A stretch of DNA of 10,680 nt from Cypionkella sp. (GTDB lineage Bacteria; Pseudomonadota; Alphaproteobacteria; Rhodobacterales; Rhodobacteraceae). The stretch lies in the NCBI GenBank assembly GCA_018063485.1, contig JAGPBG010000040.1:1-10680 (forward strand), read 5' to 3'. Below the pieces are notes generated by a model. It saw only the letters and a list, made by a program, of their open reading frames with translations. It was not told where the DNA came from and searched no databases. Below are positions 1-7,426 of this stretch, piece after piece (the stretch's first letter is position 1; each line of letters opens with the position of its first letter). The translations under genes were made by a program, and so were the position numbers.

Positions 1-216
1 CAAGAGCAGTTGGGCCACGAAATCCCGCCGGATGTCGCCCTTGCGCGCGGCGACCTGATCTTCTGGAAAGGTCACGTTGCCTTGATTGTCGATGACGCCC
101 AACTGATCCACGCCAACGGCCATTCGATGTCGGTCGCCTATGAGGACACCGCCACCTGCATCGCCCGCGTTACGCTGCAAGGTGGCGGGCCCGTCACCCA
201 CCGCCGCCGCCTCTGA
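1..216 (+). CDS. NlpC/P60-family (C40) peptidase, C-terminal fragment
   Basis: The reading frame is open from the first base and ends at TGA 214-216, giving the last 71 residues; the start lies outside the window. The visible part has the second half of an NlpC/P60 fold. A GDLIFWKGHVALIVDD stretch carries the catalytic histidine (GHVAL), and HANGHSM follows, where the third polar active-site residue is expected. The catalytic cysteine would lie upstream and cannot be checked. These cysteine peptidases cut gamma-D-Glu-diaminopimelate-type bonds in peptidoglycan peptides. In Rhodobacteraceae such a gene often follows a leucyl aminopeptidase, which would suggest muropeptide recycling, but that neighbour is not visible. 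The family call is fairly safe; the substrate is inference. Confidence 0.85.
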   Translation, partial: QEQLGHEIPPDVALARGDLIFWKGHVALIVDDAQLIHANGHSMSVAYEDTATCIARVTLQGGGPVTHRRRL

Positions 217-345
217 GCGGGGATTGCGAAAAGCAAGGTATCCGCACCGCGATCAATCCAATTGGTTTGGACTGCGGCCAACGTGTTGGATCCATAAAAT
301 CAGCGCGTAGCCGCAGCGAGGTTTGCGCGGCCCAAGGCGTAAAAC

Positions 346-687
346 CTACTCCACGCTGCGGATCATCGCTTTTTCCAACACCCGTAGCACCTGCGCGAGG
401 TCGCCACCGCGCCGCAAAATCCGGCCATCCATGCCCACCACCGCATAAAGCCCCTGCTTCAAGCGCAGCTTTGGCCGCTTCTCGATCCGGTAAAGTGGAA
501 ACTCTGCCGTGCGCCGAAAAACTGAAAACACTGCCATCTCGCGCAGACTGGAAATCCCATAGTCGCGCCATTCTCCTGCCGCCACCATCCGGCCATAGAT
601 CCCCAGGATCATCGACAATTCGCGCCGATCAAAGAAAATCTGCTCGGGGTGCTCGGATGGAAATGCCGTTGGGGGCTGTAAGCTCAT
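346..687 (-). CDS. DUF2794 domain-containing protein
   Basis: A small soluble protein of 113 residues covering the whole DUF2794 family length. Recognisable segments are EQIFFDRRELSMILGIYGRMVAAGEWRD written as EQIFFDRREL (15-24) and YGRMVAAGEWRDY (31-43), FRRTAEFPLYRIEK (57-70) and KQGLYAVVGMDGRILRRG (77-94). The family is found mainly in Alphaproteobacteria and has no established function. There is no signal peptide, membrane segment or catalytic motif. An in-frame TAA lies four codons upstream of the ATG, which fixes the start. No good Shine-Dalgarno sequence is present near it; the closest is AAGGG about 13 nt away. It reads away from the candidate sRNA at 811-914. An inverted repeat at 704-722 lies just upstream. 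Confidence 0.85.
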   Translation of the reverse strand: MSLQPPTAFPSEHPEQIFFDRRELSMILGIYGRMVAAGEWRDYGISSLREMAVFSVFRRTAEFPLYRIEKRPKLRLKQGLYAVVGMDGRILRRGGDLAQVLRVLEKAMIRSVE

Positions 688-703
688 GGGTAAAATTTAC
701 GCC

Positions 704-722
704 CTTGATATTGCAAATCAAG
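704..722. promoter_or_regulatory. Inverted repeat upstream of the DUF2794 gene
   Basis: CTTGAT (704-709) and ATCAAG (717-722) form perfect 6-bp arms around the 7-nt centre ATTGCAA. The repeat sits 17-35 nt upstream of the DUF2794 start codon, where a promoter or operator is expected. The arms resemble the TTGAT/ATCAA half-sites of FNR/CRP-family boxes, but the centre is 7 nt instead of the usual 4, so I do not call an FNR box. Its function is unknown. Confidence 0.3.
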
Positions 723-810
723 ACGCCAACACGCAAAATGCCGCGAAAGAGCCCGGATCTTGCCCGCAGCTCACCCCGACATAGCCACGAATCTGCGGCA
801 TACAGATCAA

Positions 811-914
811 AGTAGCAAGTAAGGCCCGACAGGGTGAGTCTTTGCCCCCACCCAGCCCATCCTGTCGGAACTTGCTGCAAAACAAAAGCCTCCACCGCAA
901 GGTGGAGGCTTTTT
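811..914 (+). ncRNA. Candidate structured small RNA ending in an intrinsic terminator
   Basis: No convincing gene occupies 688-936. The stretch has two nested stems. GTAGCAAGT (812-820) pairs with ACTTGCTGC (870-878, one G-U pair), and CCGACAGG (826-833) pairs with CCTGTCGG (861-868). A 5-by-1 internal loop separates the stems, and a 27-nt apical loop is rich in C (GCCCCCACCCAGCCC, 844-858). A strong terminator hairpin with a T tract follows directly (884-914). The C-rich loop could pair with G-rich ribosome binding sites, as in CCUCC-type alphaproteobacterial sRNAs, but this is inference. Only weak promoter-like elements (TACAGA at about 801-806) are visible upstream. The plus strand is favoured because on the minus strand the stem would follow the asparaginase terminator with no room for a promoter. 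I do not match it to a known RNA family. Confidence 0.4.
884..914. terminator. Strong bidirectional intrinsic terminator
   Basis: A perfect 13-bp stem, AAAAGCCTCCACC (884-896) with GGTGGAGGCTTTT (901-913), is closed by a GCAA tetraloop. TTTTT follows on the plus strand. On the minus strand the hairpin is followed by TTTTGTTTT. It begins 23 nt after the asparaginase stop codon on the minus strand and so terminates that gene. On the plus strand it would end the candidate sRNA at 811-914. Confidence 0.9.
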
Positions 915-936
915 GAATACCGGCCTGGCCGTCAGA

Positions 937-1932
937 TCAGAGAAATCCGCCCGTCAGCCGCATCTCTCCAGTGCGTTTGCCCCGGCAATTGATCTGCGGC
1001 GCGGGCAGCCGCTTTTGCGCTGCCGGATGGGCCAAATCCAACACGCCGATGCGCGCCAAAAGCGACACAATCACCGCCTCGGAAGCCCGCGCATTGCCGT
1101 CCTCGATCTTTACCGCAATGCCGAGCTTTTTCTCCGGCACGATTGCCACGAATACCGCCTCGGCACCGGTTTTGATCGCCACACGCCCGCCCATCGCCTG
1201 CATCAGCTCGGTGCAGGCCCGTCCGTCGCCAGCCACCAGTTCCGGATGTGTGGCCATCGCATGTGACAGCCGATGCATCGCGCGCGCGCGCGCCGAACCA
1301 TCTTCGCGCGCCGCCGCAAATGCCGCCATCCCGCGTGCAAGTCCGGCCATCGACATTGCAAAATTCGGCGCCGAACAGCCGTCAATCCCGTATCCGGCCG
1401 CGGCCTCGCCGGTCACCTCTTCGGTGGCCGCCTTGATCGCCACCTGCAAGGGATGATCAAGCTCGACATATTCCGGCCCGGCTTTCAAATGCCGCGTCAC
1501 CGTGAGGAATCCCGAATGTTTGCCCGAACAATTGTTGTGCAACTGGCAGGGGCTTTCATAGGCACGGATCAGTCGGTCGCGCTCGGTCTTGTCATAGGGC
1601 TCATGCGCGCCGCAGCGCAAATCCGATTCGCCCAGACCCAGATCGGCCAGCCACTTGCCGGCCATTTCAACATGCAAGGCCTGGCCCTGATGGCTGGCAC
1701 AGGCAAAGGCCAGATGCGCCGGTGTCAACCCAACCGCATCCGCCGCCCCCGATTCCACCAGCGGCAACGCCTGAATCATCTTGCATGATGAGCGCGGAAA
1801 GATCACCCGTCCAGGGTCGCCCCAGCTTTCCACCACCTCGCCCGCGGCATCACAAATTACCGCATGGCCCCGATGCGTGCTCTCCAGCAAGCCACCGCGC
1901 CACAATTCAACCATCGGAATTGCCGAACCCAT
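937..1932 (-). CDS. L-asparaginase II family protein (ReAV-type)
   Basis: Likely hydrolyses L-asparagine to aspartate and ammonia in the cytoplasm; no signal peptide is seen. The 331-residue protein belongs to the Rhizobium etli ReAV-like asparaginase_II family, which is distinct from E. coli AnsA/AnsB. The two Ser-Lys pairs known from ReAV are visible as S48/K51 (PRSSCK), S80 (CASHQ) and K254 (AIKTGAE). The metal-site residues appear as C135/K138/H139 (NNCSGKHSG) and C186 (DGCSAPNF). C240 (RACTEL) is also present. The ATG at 1932 is chosen because AGGGAG (1944-1939) lies 6 nt upstream and the numbering then matches ReAV at residues 48, 51, 80 and 135. A GTG at 1947 and an ATG at 1938 are in frame, but the Shine-Dalgarno sequence overlaps or abuts them. 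It is probably monocistronic, with a terminator at 884-914. Confidence 0.9.
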   Translation of the reverse strand: MGSAIPMVELWRGGLLESTHRGHAVICDAAGEVVESWGDPGRVIFPRSSCKMIQALPLVESGAADAVGLTPAHLAFACASHQGQALHVEMAGKWLADLGLGESDLRCGAHEPYDKTERDRLIRAYESPCQLHNNCSGKHSGFLTVTRHLKAGPEYVELDHPLQVAIKAATEEVTGEAAAGYGIDGCSAPNFAMSMAGLARGMAAFAAAREDGSARARAMHRLSHAMATHPELVAGDGRACTELMQAMGGRVAIKTGAEAVFVAIVPEKKLGIAVKIEDGNARASEAVIVSLLARIGVLDLAHPAAQKRLPAPQINCRGKRTGEMRLTGGFL

Positions 1933-2115
1933 GCTCATCTCCCTCACTTATGCGCGATTTTCTGCCCGTTTTCATGCGGCAGGGGTTTCACGGATCGACC
2001 CTTTTCGCTAAAGAATGGCATATCGAGTGTAACGGGCCTGCGCTACAGGAAAAACCCCGCGTCTCAAGCGGTGTGGTCGGGTCAGAGGCAAAACGGCTTG
2101 GAGGCTGTAAACGAT

Positions 2116-2637
2116 ATGACAAGCTGGATGATGCGCACATTGGCCGCTGCGACAATTTCTATTGGCTCCACGGGCGCTTTCGCGCAAGAATCCACCAATC
2201 AGGTCGCCGTGATGACCGATTGGAGCGTGTTCACCGACGGCAAGCCACTGGAATGCTGGGGCGTTTCCAAACCCAAAGAGACGATCAACTCGCGCAATGG
2301 CCAGCCGGTTTCGGTTCGCCGCGGCGACATTCTTTTGTTCGTTACCTTCCGCTCTGGCACTGGCAAGGGCGAGATTTCCTTTTCCGGCGGCTATCCTTTC
2401 GCAGCCGGCTCAACCGTTGGCCTGTCGATTGATGGCAACAAATATGATATGATCACTGATGGCGAATGGGCTTGGCCGGGAACGGCAGCCGATGATGCCA
2501 CGATCCTTGCTGCGCTGAAGAAAGGCACCACCGCCATTGTTTCGGCTAAATCGGGCAAGGGCACCGAAACCAAGGACACCTTCAGCCTGCGCGGCTTTAC
2601 TGCCGCCATGGATGAGGCCGCCAAGCGCTGCAAATAA
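2116..2637 (+). CDS. Secreted invasion-associated locus B (IalB)-like protein
   Basis: A 173-residue exported protein. Residues 1-23 form a Sec signal peptide: MMR, a short hydrophobic stretch, then AFA before Q24, a good signal peptidase I site. The mature part resembles the IalB family: a DW-VF segment at 35-39, a cysteine in LECWG (C47), a VRRGDILLFVTFRS strand region (67-80), a GGYPF motif (91-95) and a C-terminal cysteine (C172). C47 and C172 may form a disulfide. The name comes from Bartonella, where IalB affects erythrocyte invasion; in free-living Alphaproteobacteria the role is unknown, and no virulence role is implied. The start is supported by GGAGG (2100-2104), 11 nt upstream. The frame is open further upstream, but those starts lack a signal peptide in position. 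A terminator follows at 2656. Confidence 0.85.
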   Translation: MTSWMMRTLAAATISIGSTGAFAQESTNQVAVMTDWSVFTDGKPLECWGVSKPKETINSRNGQPVSVRRGDILLFVTFRSGTGKGEISFSGGYPFAAGSTVGLSIDGNKYDMITDGEWAWPGTAADDATILAALKKGTTAIVSAKSGKGTETKDTFSLRGFTAAMDEAAKRCK

Positions 2638-2655
2638 CCGCAAGGCACATATTTC

Positions 2656-2687
2656 AGCGCCCCGGTTCCGTTACCGGGGCGCTTTGC
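2656..2687 (+). terminator. Intrinsic terminator of the IalB-like gene
   Basis: A perfect 10-bp GC-rich stem, AGCGCCCCGG (2656-2665) with CCGGGGCGCT (2674-2683), surrounds the 8-nt loop TTCCGTTA. A short T run (2683-2685) and TGCATTCTT follow. It lies 18 nt after the stop codon and isolates this gene from rlmN. Confidence 0.8.
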
Positions 2688-2756
2688 ATTCTTGACCCGT
2701 TTCGTTTTCCGCGCGAACCGCCTATATCAGCCGCTTGAACCAACCACGGGCCTGCC

Positions 2757-3917
2757 ATGACCGCTTCTGCTCCGATCACCCAAGACGTGCTGACCATCCC
2801 GCGCAAACTGCCCGAGGGCGGGCTGACCAATATCGTCGGCCTTACCCGCGATCAGTTGCGCGAGGCGCTTATCGCCGCAGGCACGCCCGAGCGTCAGGCC
2901 AGGATGCGGCTGGGGCAGCTTTGGCAATGGGTCTATAACTGGGGCGTGCGCGATTTTTCGGCCATGAGCAATCTGGCCAAGGAATACCGCACACTTCTTG
3001 CCGAGAACTTCACGATTGATCTGCCCGAAGTCGTGACCCGCCAAATCTCGACCGATGGCACCCGCAAATATCTGGTGCGCATCGCTGGCGGGCATGAGGT
3101 AGAGGTGGTCTATATCCCCGAAACCGATCGCGGAACCCTGTGCATATCTTCGCAGGTCGGCTGCACGCTCACCTGTTCCTTCTGCCATACCGGCACGCAA
3201 AAGCTGGTGCGCAACCTGACGGCGGGTGAAATCGTCGGCCAGGTGATGCTGGCCCGCGATGATCTGGGCGAATGGCCGGTGCAAGGTGCCCCAAAGGTTG
3301 AAACCCGCCTGATCAGCAATGTCGTGCTGATGGGGATGGGCGAACCTCTTTACAACTTTGAAAACGTCCGTGATGCGATGAAGATCGTGATGGACGGCGA
3401 AGGCATTGCGCTTGGTCGCCGCCGCATCACCCTGTCCACTTCGGGCGTGGTACCGGAAATCGCGCGCACTGCCACCGAAATCGGCTGCCTGCTGGCGGTG
3501 TCCTTCCACGCCACCACCGACGAAGTGCGTGACAAATTGGTGCCGATCAACAAGAAATGGAACATCGCCACGCTGCTGGATGCGCTGCGTGAGTATCCGG
3601 GCCTGTCGAACTCGGAACGCATCACCTTTGAATATGTGATGCTGGACGGCGTGAATGATACCAAGGAAGACGCCTACCGCCTTGTAGAACTGCTGCGCGG
3701 TATTCCTGCGAAGGTAAACCTGATCCCCTTCAACGAATGGCCCGGCGCGCCTTACAAACGCTCGTCTGGCAACCGGATTCATGCCTTTGCCGACATTATC
3801 TATAACGCGGGCTATGCCAGCCCGATCCGCACCCCGCGCGGCGAAGACATCATGGCCGCCTGCGGTCAGTTGAAATCTGCGACCGAGAAGCAACGCAAAT
3901 CGTGGCGAGCAAATTGA
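2757..3917 (+). CDS. rlmN: 23S rRNA (adenine(2503)-C(2))-methyltransferase RlmN
   Basis: A radical SAM enzyme that methylates C2 of A2503 in 23S rRNA; the E. coli enzyme also modifies A37 of some tRNAs. The 386-residue length is normal for the family. The radical SAM cluster motif CxxxCxxC is at C136, C140 and C143 (GCTLTCSFC). C129 (TLCISSQ), seven residues before the cluster, corresponds to the methyl-transfer cysteine C118 of E. coli. C369 (MAACGQL) corresponds to its C355. MGMGEP (192-197) is the SAM-binding GEP motif. The N-terminal helical domain (about 30-90) is typical. The ATG at 2757 gives the usual N-terminus, although no clear Shine-Dalgarno sequence is present, so the leader may be very short. 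The IalB-like gene upstream is separated from it by a terminator. Confidence 0.97.
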   Translation: MTASAPITQDVLTIPRKLPEGGLTNIVGLTRDQLREALIAAGTPERQARMRLGQLWQWVYNWGVRDFSAMSNLAKEYRTLLAENFTIDLPEVVTRQISTDGTRKYLVRIAGGHEVEVVYIPETDRGTLCISSQVGCTLTCSFCHTGTQKLVRNLTAGEIVGQVMLARDDLGEWPVQGAPKVETRLISNVVLMGMGEPLYNFENVRDAMKIVMDGEGIALGRRRITLSTSGVVPEIARTATEIGCLLAVSFHATTDEVRDKLVPINKKWNIATLLDALREYPGLSNSERITFEYVMLDGVNDTKEDAYRLVELLRGIPAKVNLIPFNEWPGAPYKRSSGNRIHAFADIIYNAGYASPIRTPRGEDIMAACGQLKSATEKQRKSWRAN

Positions 3918-3958
3918 GTCCATAACGTCACGCTTTCCGGCGGCACGGCATGGCGCTA

Positions 3959-3987
3959 TTGTCACCGACACAAAGGCCGGGTATTTC
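3959..3987 (+). promoter_or_regulatory. Candidate promoter of the fatty acid desaturase gene
   Basis: TTGTCA (3959-3964, five of six matches to the -35 consensus) and TATTTC (3982-3987, weak -10) are spaced 17 bp apart. They would give a leader of about 70 nt before the ATG at 4064. No terminator is visible between rlmN and this gene, so readthrough from rlmN is also possible. Confidence 0.3.
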
Positions 3988-4063
3988 CGACCGGCGGCAA
4001 CGAAATAACGATAGGCCGGGCTGGACAGTTTCGGTCACCTGCATAGAGGCGGAGAGGAATACT

Positions 4064-5107
4064 ATGGACTCTGGCACAAGCGGCGCACCTAACCAGGTGC
4101 GCGCAAGATCCGCACGCGAATGGGTGCAGGTTCTAGCCAAATATCGTGAGCCCTCAACTTTCCGCTCTATCTTCGAACTCGCAGCCACCCTGGTTCCTTT
4201 TGCCCTGCTCTGGGCGCTGGCTTGGGCGGCACTTTCCGTCAGCTACTGGCTCGCCCTCGCCATCGCCATGCTGAACGGCGTGTTTCTGGTGCGGATATTC
4301 GTGATCCAGCACGATTGTGGCCACGCCAGCTATTTTGCCAGCCGCCGAGTTCAGGATTGGGTAGGCCGTTGCCTTGGTGTGCTGACCCTTACGCCTTATG
4401 ATGTGTGGCGGCGCACCCATTCCATCCACCATTCGCACCACGGCAATCTGGATCAGCGCGGCATCGGTGATGTGTTGACCCTTACTGTCGAAGAATATCG
4501 CGCCCGCAGCCCAATGGGGCGGTTTCTTTACCGGCTTTACCGTCACCCGCTGGTGCTGTTCGTCCTCGGCCCCAGTTATTTGTTCATCCTGCAAAATCGT
4601 CTGCCCGTCGGGTTGATGAACCAGGGCTGGCGCTTTTGGATTTCCGCCATGGGTACCAATGCTGTTATCGCCATCAGCCTTGCGCTGATGGTCTGGCTCG
4701 GCGGCTTTATGCCCTTGCTGCTGATCTACCTGCCGACCTCGGTAATCGCAGGAACCATTGGGGTCTGGCTGTTCTACGTCCAACACCAGTTTGAGGAAAC
4801 CCACTGGTCCAATTCCGAAGACTGGCAGGTCCATCAGGCGGCACTCGAGGGCTCATCGCACTATGTTCTGCCGCAACCCCTGCGCTGGTTTACCGCCAAT
4901 ATCGGCATCCACCACGTCCACCACCTCTATAGCCGCATCCCTTTCTACCGCCTTCCCGAAGTGCTGCGCGACAATCAGGGGCTGGCCGAGGCACAGCGCC
5001 TGACCATCTGGCAAAGTTTCAAATCGGTGAACCTGCACCTGTGGGACGAAAAGCTGCAAAAGCTGATGTCGTTCCGTGAGGCGAAACGACTTTACGGGGT
5101 GGCTTGA
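4064..5107 (+). CDS. Membrane fatty acid desaturase
   Basis: An integral membrane di-iron desaturase of 347 residues that introduces a double bond into acyl chains of lipids. The three histidine boxes are intact: HDCGH (83-87), HSIHHSHH (119-126, containing HxxHH) and HHVHH (283-287). Hydrophobic segments are visible at about 41-62, 64-82, 163-177, 197-211 and 215-240, which fits the family topology with both outer boxes facing the cytoplasm. The arrangement resembles acyl-lipid delta-12/omega-6-type desaturases (DesA-like), but regioselectivity cannot be read from the sequence. The start is supported by GGAGAGG (4051-4057), 6 nt before the ATG. The AlkX-like gene begins 43 nt downstream on the same strand and may be co-transcribed. 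Confidence 0.93.
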   Translation: MDSGTSGAPNQVRARSAREWVQVLAKYREPSTFRSIFELAATLVPFALLWALAWAALSVSYWLALAIAMLNGVFLVRIFVIQHDCGHASYFASRRVQDWVGRCLGVLTLTPYDVWRRTHSIHHSHHGNLDQRGIGDVLTLTVEEYRARSPMGRFLYRLYRHPLVLFVLGPSYLFILQNRLPVGLMNQGWRFWISAMGTNAVIAISLALMVWLGGFMPLLLIYLPTSVIAGTIGVWLFYVQHQFEETHWSNSEDWQVHQAALEGSSHYVLPQPLRWFTANIGIHHVHHLYSRIPFYRLPEVLRDNQGLAEAQRLTIWQSFKSVNLHLWDEKLQKLMSFREAKRLYGVA

Positions 5108-5150
5108 TCTTCAGACTTGGCGGCGATCCCGGCACTTGCTAGGGTCACCC

Positions 5151-6365
5151 ATGCAGCTACCCAACCGCCTCGCCCGCCGCCTTTTCCTGCACAAACACGC
5201 CCTGGCCGAACCTCCTGTCGGTGCCGCCAAAGGCACCGATCTGGCGAATCTGATCACCCGCATCGGCTTTGTGCAACTTGATAGCATCAATACCGTCGCC
5301 CGCGCGCATGACATGATCTTGTGGTCGCGCCGCCAAAGCTATCGCCCCGCCGCCCTCAAATCCCTGACCGAGACCAACCGCGCCCTGTTCGAACACTGGA
5401 CGCATGACGCGTCGATCCTGCCCATCGCCCTGCACCCCTATTGGCAGCACCGCTATGCCCGCGCCGCTGATCGGCTCGGCGAGAACTGGAACAAATGGTT
5501 CCGCGACGGCTACCAACAGCAATTCGAAACCATCCTGCGCCGCATCGAATCCGACGGCCCGGTGACCACCTCGGATGTGGGCCAGGATGAAGCGCGCAGC
5601 AAAGGCGGCTGGTGGGATTGGCACCCCTCCAAAACCGCACTGGAATGGCTGTGGCGCACCGGGCAACTGGCGATTTCAGGGCGCAACGGCTTTCAAAAGA
5701 TTTACGACCTCACCCACCGCGTCATCCCCGAACACCACCGCCCGGAAACGCCCCCCCACACGGAAATCATCAACTGGGCCTGCGCGTCCGCCCTTGATCA
5801 TCTCGGCTTTTCCACTCCCAAAGAACTCGCTGCCTATTGGAATGCCATTTCCATTGAGGACGCCAAATCATGGGCCAAAGCCGCGCTGAAATCCGGCGAA
5901 ATCATCGAGGTCACCATCGAAGGCGTCACTGGAACCAAACCCGGCCTCGCCCGCCCCGACGTGCTGCAAATGGCCGGAAACACCCCCGAACCCGCCAACC
6001 GGCTGCGCATCCTGTCGCCGTTTGATCCCGCCCTGCGTGATCGCGTCCGCACTGAATTCCTGTTCGGCTTTCACTACCGGATCGAAGTTTTCGTCCCTGA
6101 ACCCAAACGCATCTTCGGCTATTATGTTTTCCCGATCCTTGAAGGCACCCAACTCATCGGCCGCATCGACGTCAAAGCCTTCCGCGACGCGTCCACCCTG
6201 CGAGTCAAAGCCTTCTGGCCCGAGGCAGGTATAACCCTTACCCAATCGCGGCGCGCAAGGCTTGGGGCCGAACTGAACCGCCTCGCCAGCTTTGCCGGCT
6301 GTGATCGCGTAGAATTTCTACCCGATTGGGAGCGCGAAACCGCTAATCCCGCAGCAACTCGTTGA
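5151..6365 (+). CDS. AlkX/YcaQ-like winged-helix DNA glycosylase
   Basis: A 404-residue protein of the YcaQ/AlkZ family (formerly DUF1006). These winged-helix glycosylases remove bulky alkylated purines and unhook interstrand crosslinks. The catalytic Q-hydrophobic-D motif of the AlkX (YcaQ) subfamily is seen as QLD (42-44) in [20 protein letters not shown] context, continuing to LWSR (57-60). The AlkZ self-resistance subfamily instead has Q-x-Q. Other family landmarks are [12 protein letters not shown] (80-91), [10 protein letters not shown] (164-173), LSPFDP (288-293) and FGYYVFPIL (322-330). The ATG at 5151 places the motif at the usual distance from the N-terminus; upstream in-frame starts would add an atypical extension and overlap the desaturase. 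There is no strong Shine-Dalgarno sequence, which fits translational linkage to the desaturase mRNA. Its 3' end overlaps dapD. Confidence 0.88.
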   Translation: MQLPNRLARRLFLHKHALAEPPVGAAKGTDLANLITRIGFVQLDSINTVARAHDMILWSRRQSYRPAALKSLTETNRALFEHWTHDASILPIALHPYWQHRYARAADRLGENWNKWFRDGYQQQFETILRRIESDGPVTTSDVGQDEARSKGGWWDWHPSKTALEWLWRTGQLAISGRNGFQKIYDLTHRVIPEHHRPETPPHTEIINWACASALDHLGFSTPKELAAYWNAISIEDAKSWAKAALKSGEIIEVTIEGVTGTKPGLARPDVLQMAGNTPEPANRLRILSPFDPALRDRVRTEFLFGFHYRIEVFVPEPKRIFGYYVFPILEGTQLIGRIDVKAFRDASTLRVKAFWPEAGITLTQSRRARLGAELNRLASFAGCDRVEFLPDWERETANPAATR

Positions 6366-7167
6366 TCGAGGTTTTCGAGCGCGTCTTCGCGTCCACCTTC
6401 TTCACGATGACGGCGCAATACAGATTGATCCCCCCCTTAGAGGGCATCGACCCCGCCACCACAACCGACCCCGCCGGCACCTCGCCATACATCACAACCC
6501 CGGTTTCGCGATCCACGATCTTGGTCGATTGCCCGATAAACACGCCCATCCCCAGCACCGAACCTTCGCGCACGATGCAGCCCTCGACCACCTCGGACCG
6601 CGCGCCGATAAAGCAATTGTCCTCGATGATCGTTGGCCCCGCCTGCATCGGCTCCAACACGCCGCCAATGCCAACCCCGCCCGACAAATGCACATTCTTG
6701 CCGATCTGCGCGCAAGACCCCACCGTCGCCCAGCCATCCACCATCGAGCCTTCATCGACGAAGGCCCCGACGTTCACAAAGGAAGGCATCAAAACCACGC
6801 CCTTGCCGATAAAGGCCGAACGCCGCACAATACTGCCCGGAACTGCGCGAAAACCCGCCGCGCGCCAATCGGCGGCAGACCAGCCCTGAAACTTCGAGGG
6901 CACCTTGTCCCACCAGTTTGACCCGCCATTGCTGCCCGAGATTTCATACATATCGGTCAGCCGGAACGACAACAGCACCGCCTTCTTGGCCCATTGGTTC
7001 ACATGCCAATCAGCCCCGCGCTTTTCCGCCACCCGCAGCTTGCCCTTGTCCAAAGCCTCAAGCGTGGCTTCAACAGCCTCACGCGGCTCGCCTTTGGTGG
7101 CGGTGGAAATCGTCTCCCGCGCTTCCCAGGCAGCTTCAATAGCGGTTTCAAGTACGGCATTGGACAT
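6343..7167 (-). CDS. dapD: 2,3,4,5-tetrahydropyridine-2,6-dicarboxylate N-succinyltransferase
   Basis: Transfers succinyl from succinyl-CoA to tetrahydrodipicolinate in the succinylase branch of diaminopimelate/lysine synthesis, supplying peptidoglycan and lysine. At 274 residues it has exactly the length of E. coli DapD. The N-terminal helical domain (1-105) is followed by a left-handed beta-helix of hexapeptide repeats (about 110-245). Near-invariant blocks are [19 protein letters not shown] (137-153, read in parts), [18 protein letters not shown] (156-173), [17 protein letters not shown] (180-196) and the C-terminal [14 protein letters not shown]. The start is fixed by AGGAGA about 6 nt before the ATG at 7167, rejecting an upstream in-frame ATG at 7185. 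Its last seven codons overlap the AlkX-like gene on the other strand. A promoter candidate lies at 7194-7222. Confidence 0.97.
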   Translation of the reverse strand: MSNAVLETAIEAAWEARETISTATKGEPREAVEATLEALDKGKLRVAEKRGADWHVNQWAKKAVLLSFRLTDMYEISGSNGGSNWWDKVPSKFQGWSAADWRAAGFRAVPGSIVRRSAFIGKGVVLMPSFVNVGAFVDEGSMVDGWATVGSCAQIGKNVHLSGGVGIGGVLEPMQAGPTIIEDNCFIGARSEVVEGCIVREGSVLGMGVFIGQSTKIVDRETGVVMYGEVPAGSVVVAGSMPSKGGINLYCAVIVKKVDAKTRSKTSINELLRD

Positions 7168-7193
7168 TACAATTCTCCTGATCAACTTGCGAC

Positions 7194-7222
7194 CCTATAC
7201 CCACCAGCCATCACCGGCGCAA
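7194..7222 (-). promoter_or_regulatory. Candidate dapD promoter
   Basis: On the minus strand, TTGCGC (7222-7217) and TATAGG (7199-7194) are spaced exactly 17 bp, each matching four of six consensus positions. Transcription would begin near 7187, leaving a leader of about 20 nt that holds the AGGAGA ribosome binding site. Confidence 0.45.
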
Positions 7223-7410
7223 TTGCAGGTCTGGGGCCACCCCGCCCCCGCGATCAGTAATCACTATCGAAAACTTGCTCAAGAGTGGCCGGTTCCTCGG
7301 AATATCCAATCGCGGAATATATGCACCAATGGAGCAATCCAGTCCAAACCCCGCTCTGGAAGATCTGCGCCTTTCCTGCAAAGTCGGGTGCCCGCAACAG
7401 GCACCGGTTT

Positions 7411-7426
7411 GAATATACCGATATTC
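7411..7426. repeat. GAATAT-N4-ATATTC inverted repeat
   Basis: Perfect 6-bp arms around ACCG lie in the dapD/LOG spacer, 125 bp before the LOG start. Two further direct copies of the half-site word occur at 7298-7305 and 7313-7320. The layout is compatible with a dimeric regulator binding site, but none is identified. Confidence 0.4.

Noticed and set aside
267..815. Long plus-strand ORF across the DUF2794 gene
   Set aside because: It is antisense to DUF2794, has low-complexity Pro/Ser/Arg composition and matches no family.
629..895. Minus-strand ORF of 88 codons between the asparaginase and DUF2794 genes
   Set aside because: It overlaps the start of DUF2794 and the structured RNA region, shows no recognisable domain, and begins inside the terminator.
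811..914. 6S RNA, SRP RNA or tmRNA as the identity of the structured RNA
   Set aside because: The conserved SRP core and tmRNA features are absent, and the fold lacks the long bulged rod of 6S RNA; the gene neighbourhood also differs from that usual for ssrS.
2692..2728. TTGACC and TATATC before rlmN as a promoter
   Set aside because: The elements are 25 bp apart, too far for a sigma-70-type promoter.
2727..3971. 414-codon minus-strand ORF
   Set aside because: It is a shadow of rlmN on the other strand; the radical SAM motifs show that the plus strand is coding.
4154..4834. 226-codon minus-strand ORF
   Set aside because: It is antisense to the desaturase, whose three histidine boxes are on the plus strand.
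5151..6365. AlkZ-type antibiotic self-resistance glycosylase
   Set aside because: The catalytic motif is QLD and not Q-x-Q, and no natural-product genes are nearby.
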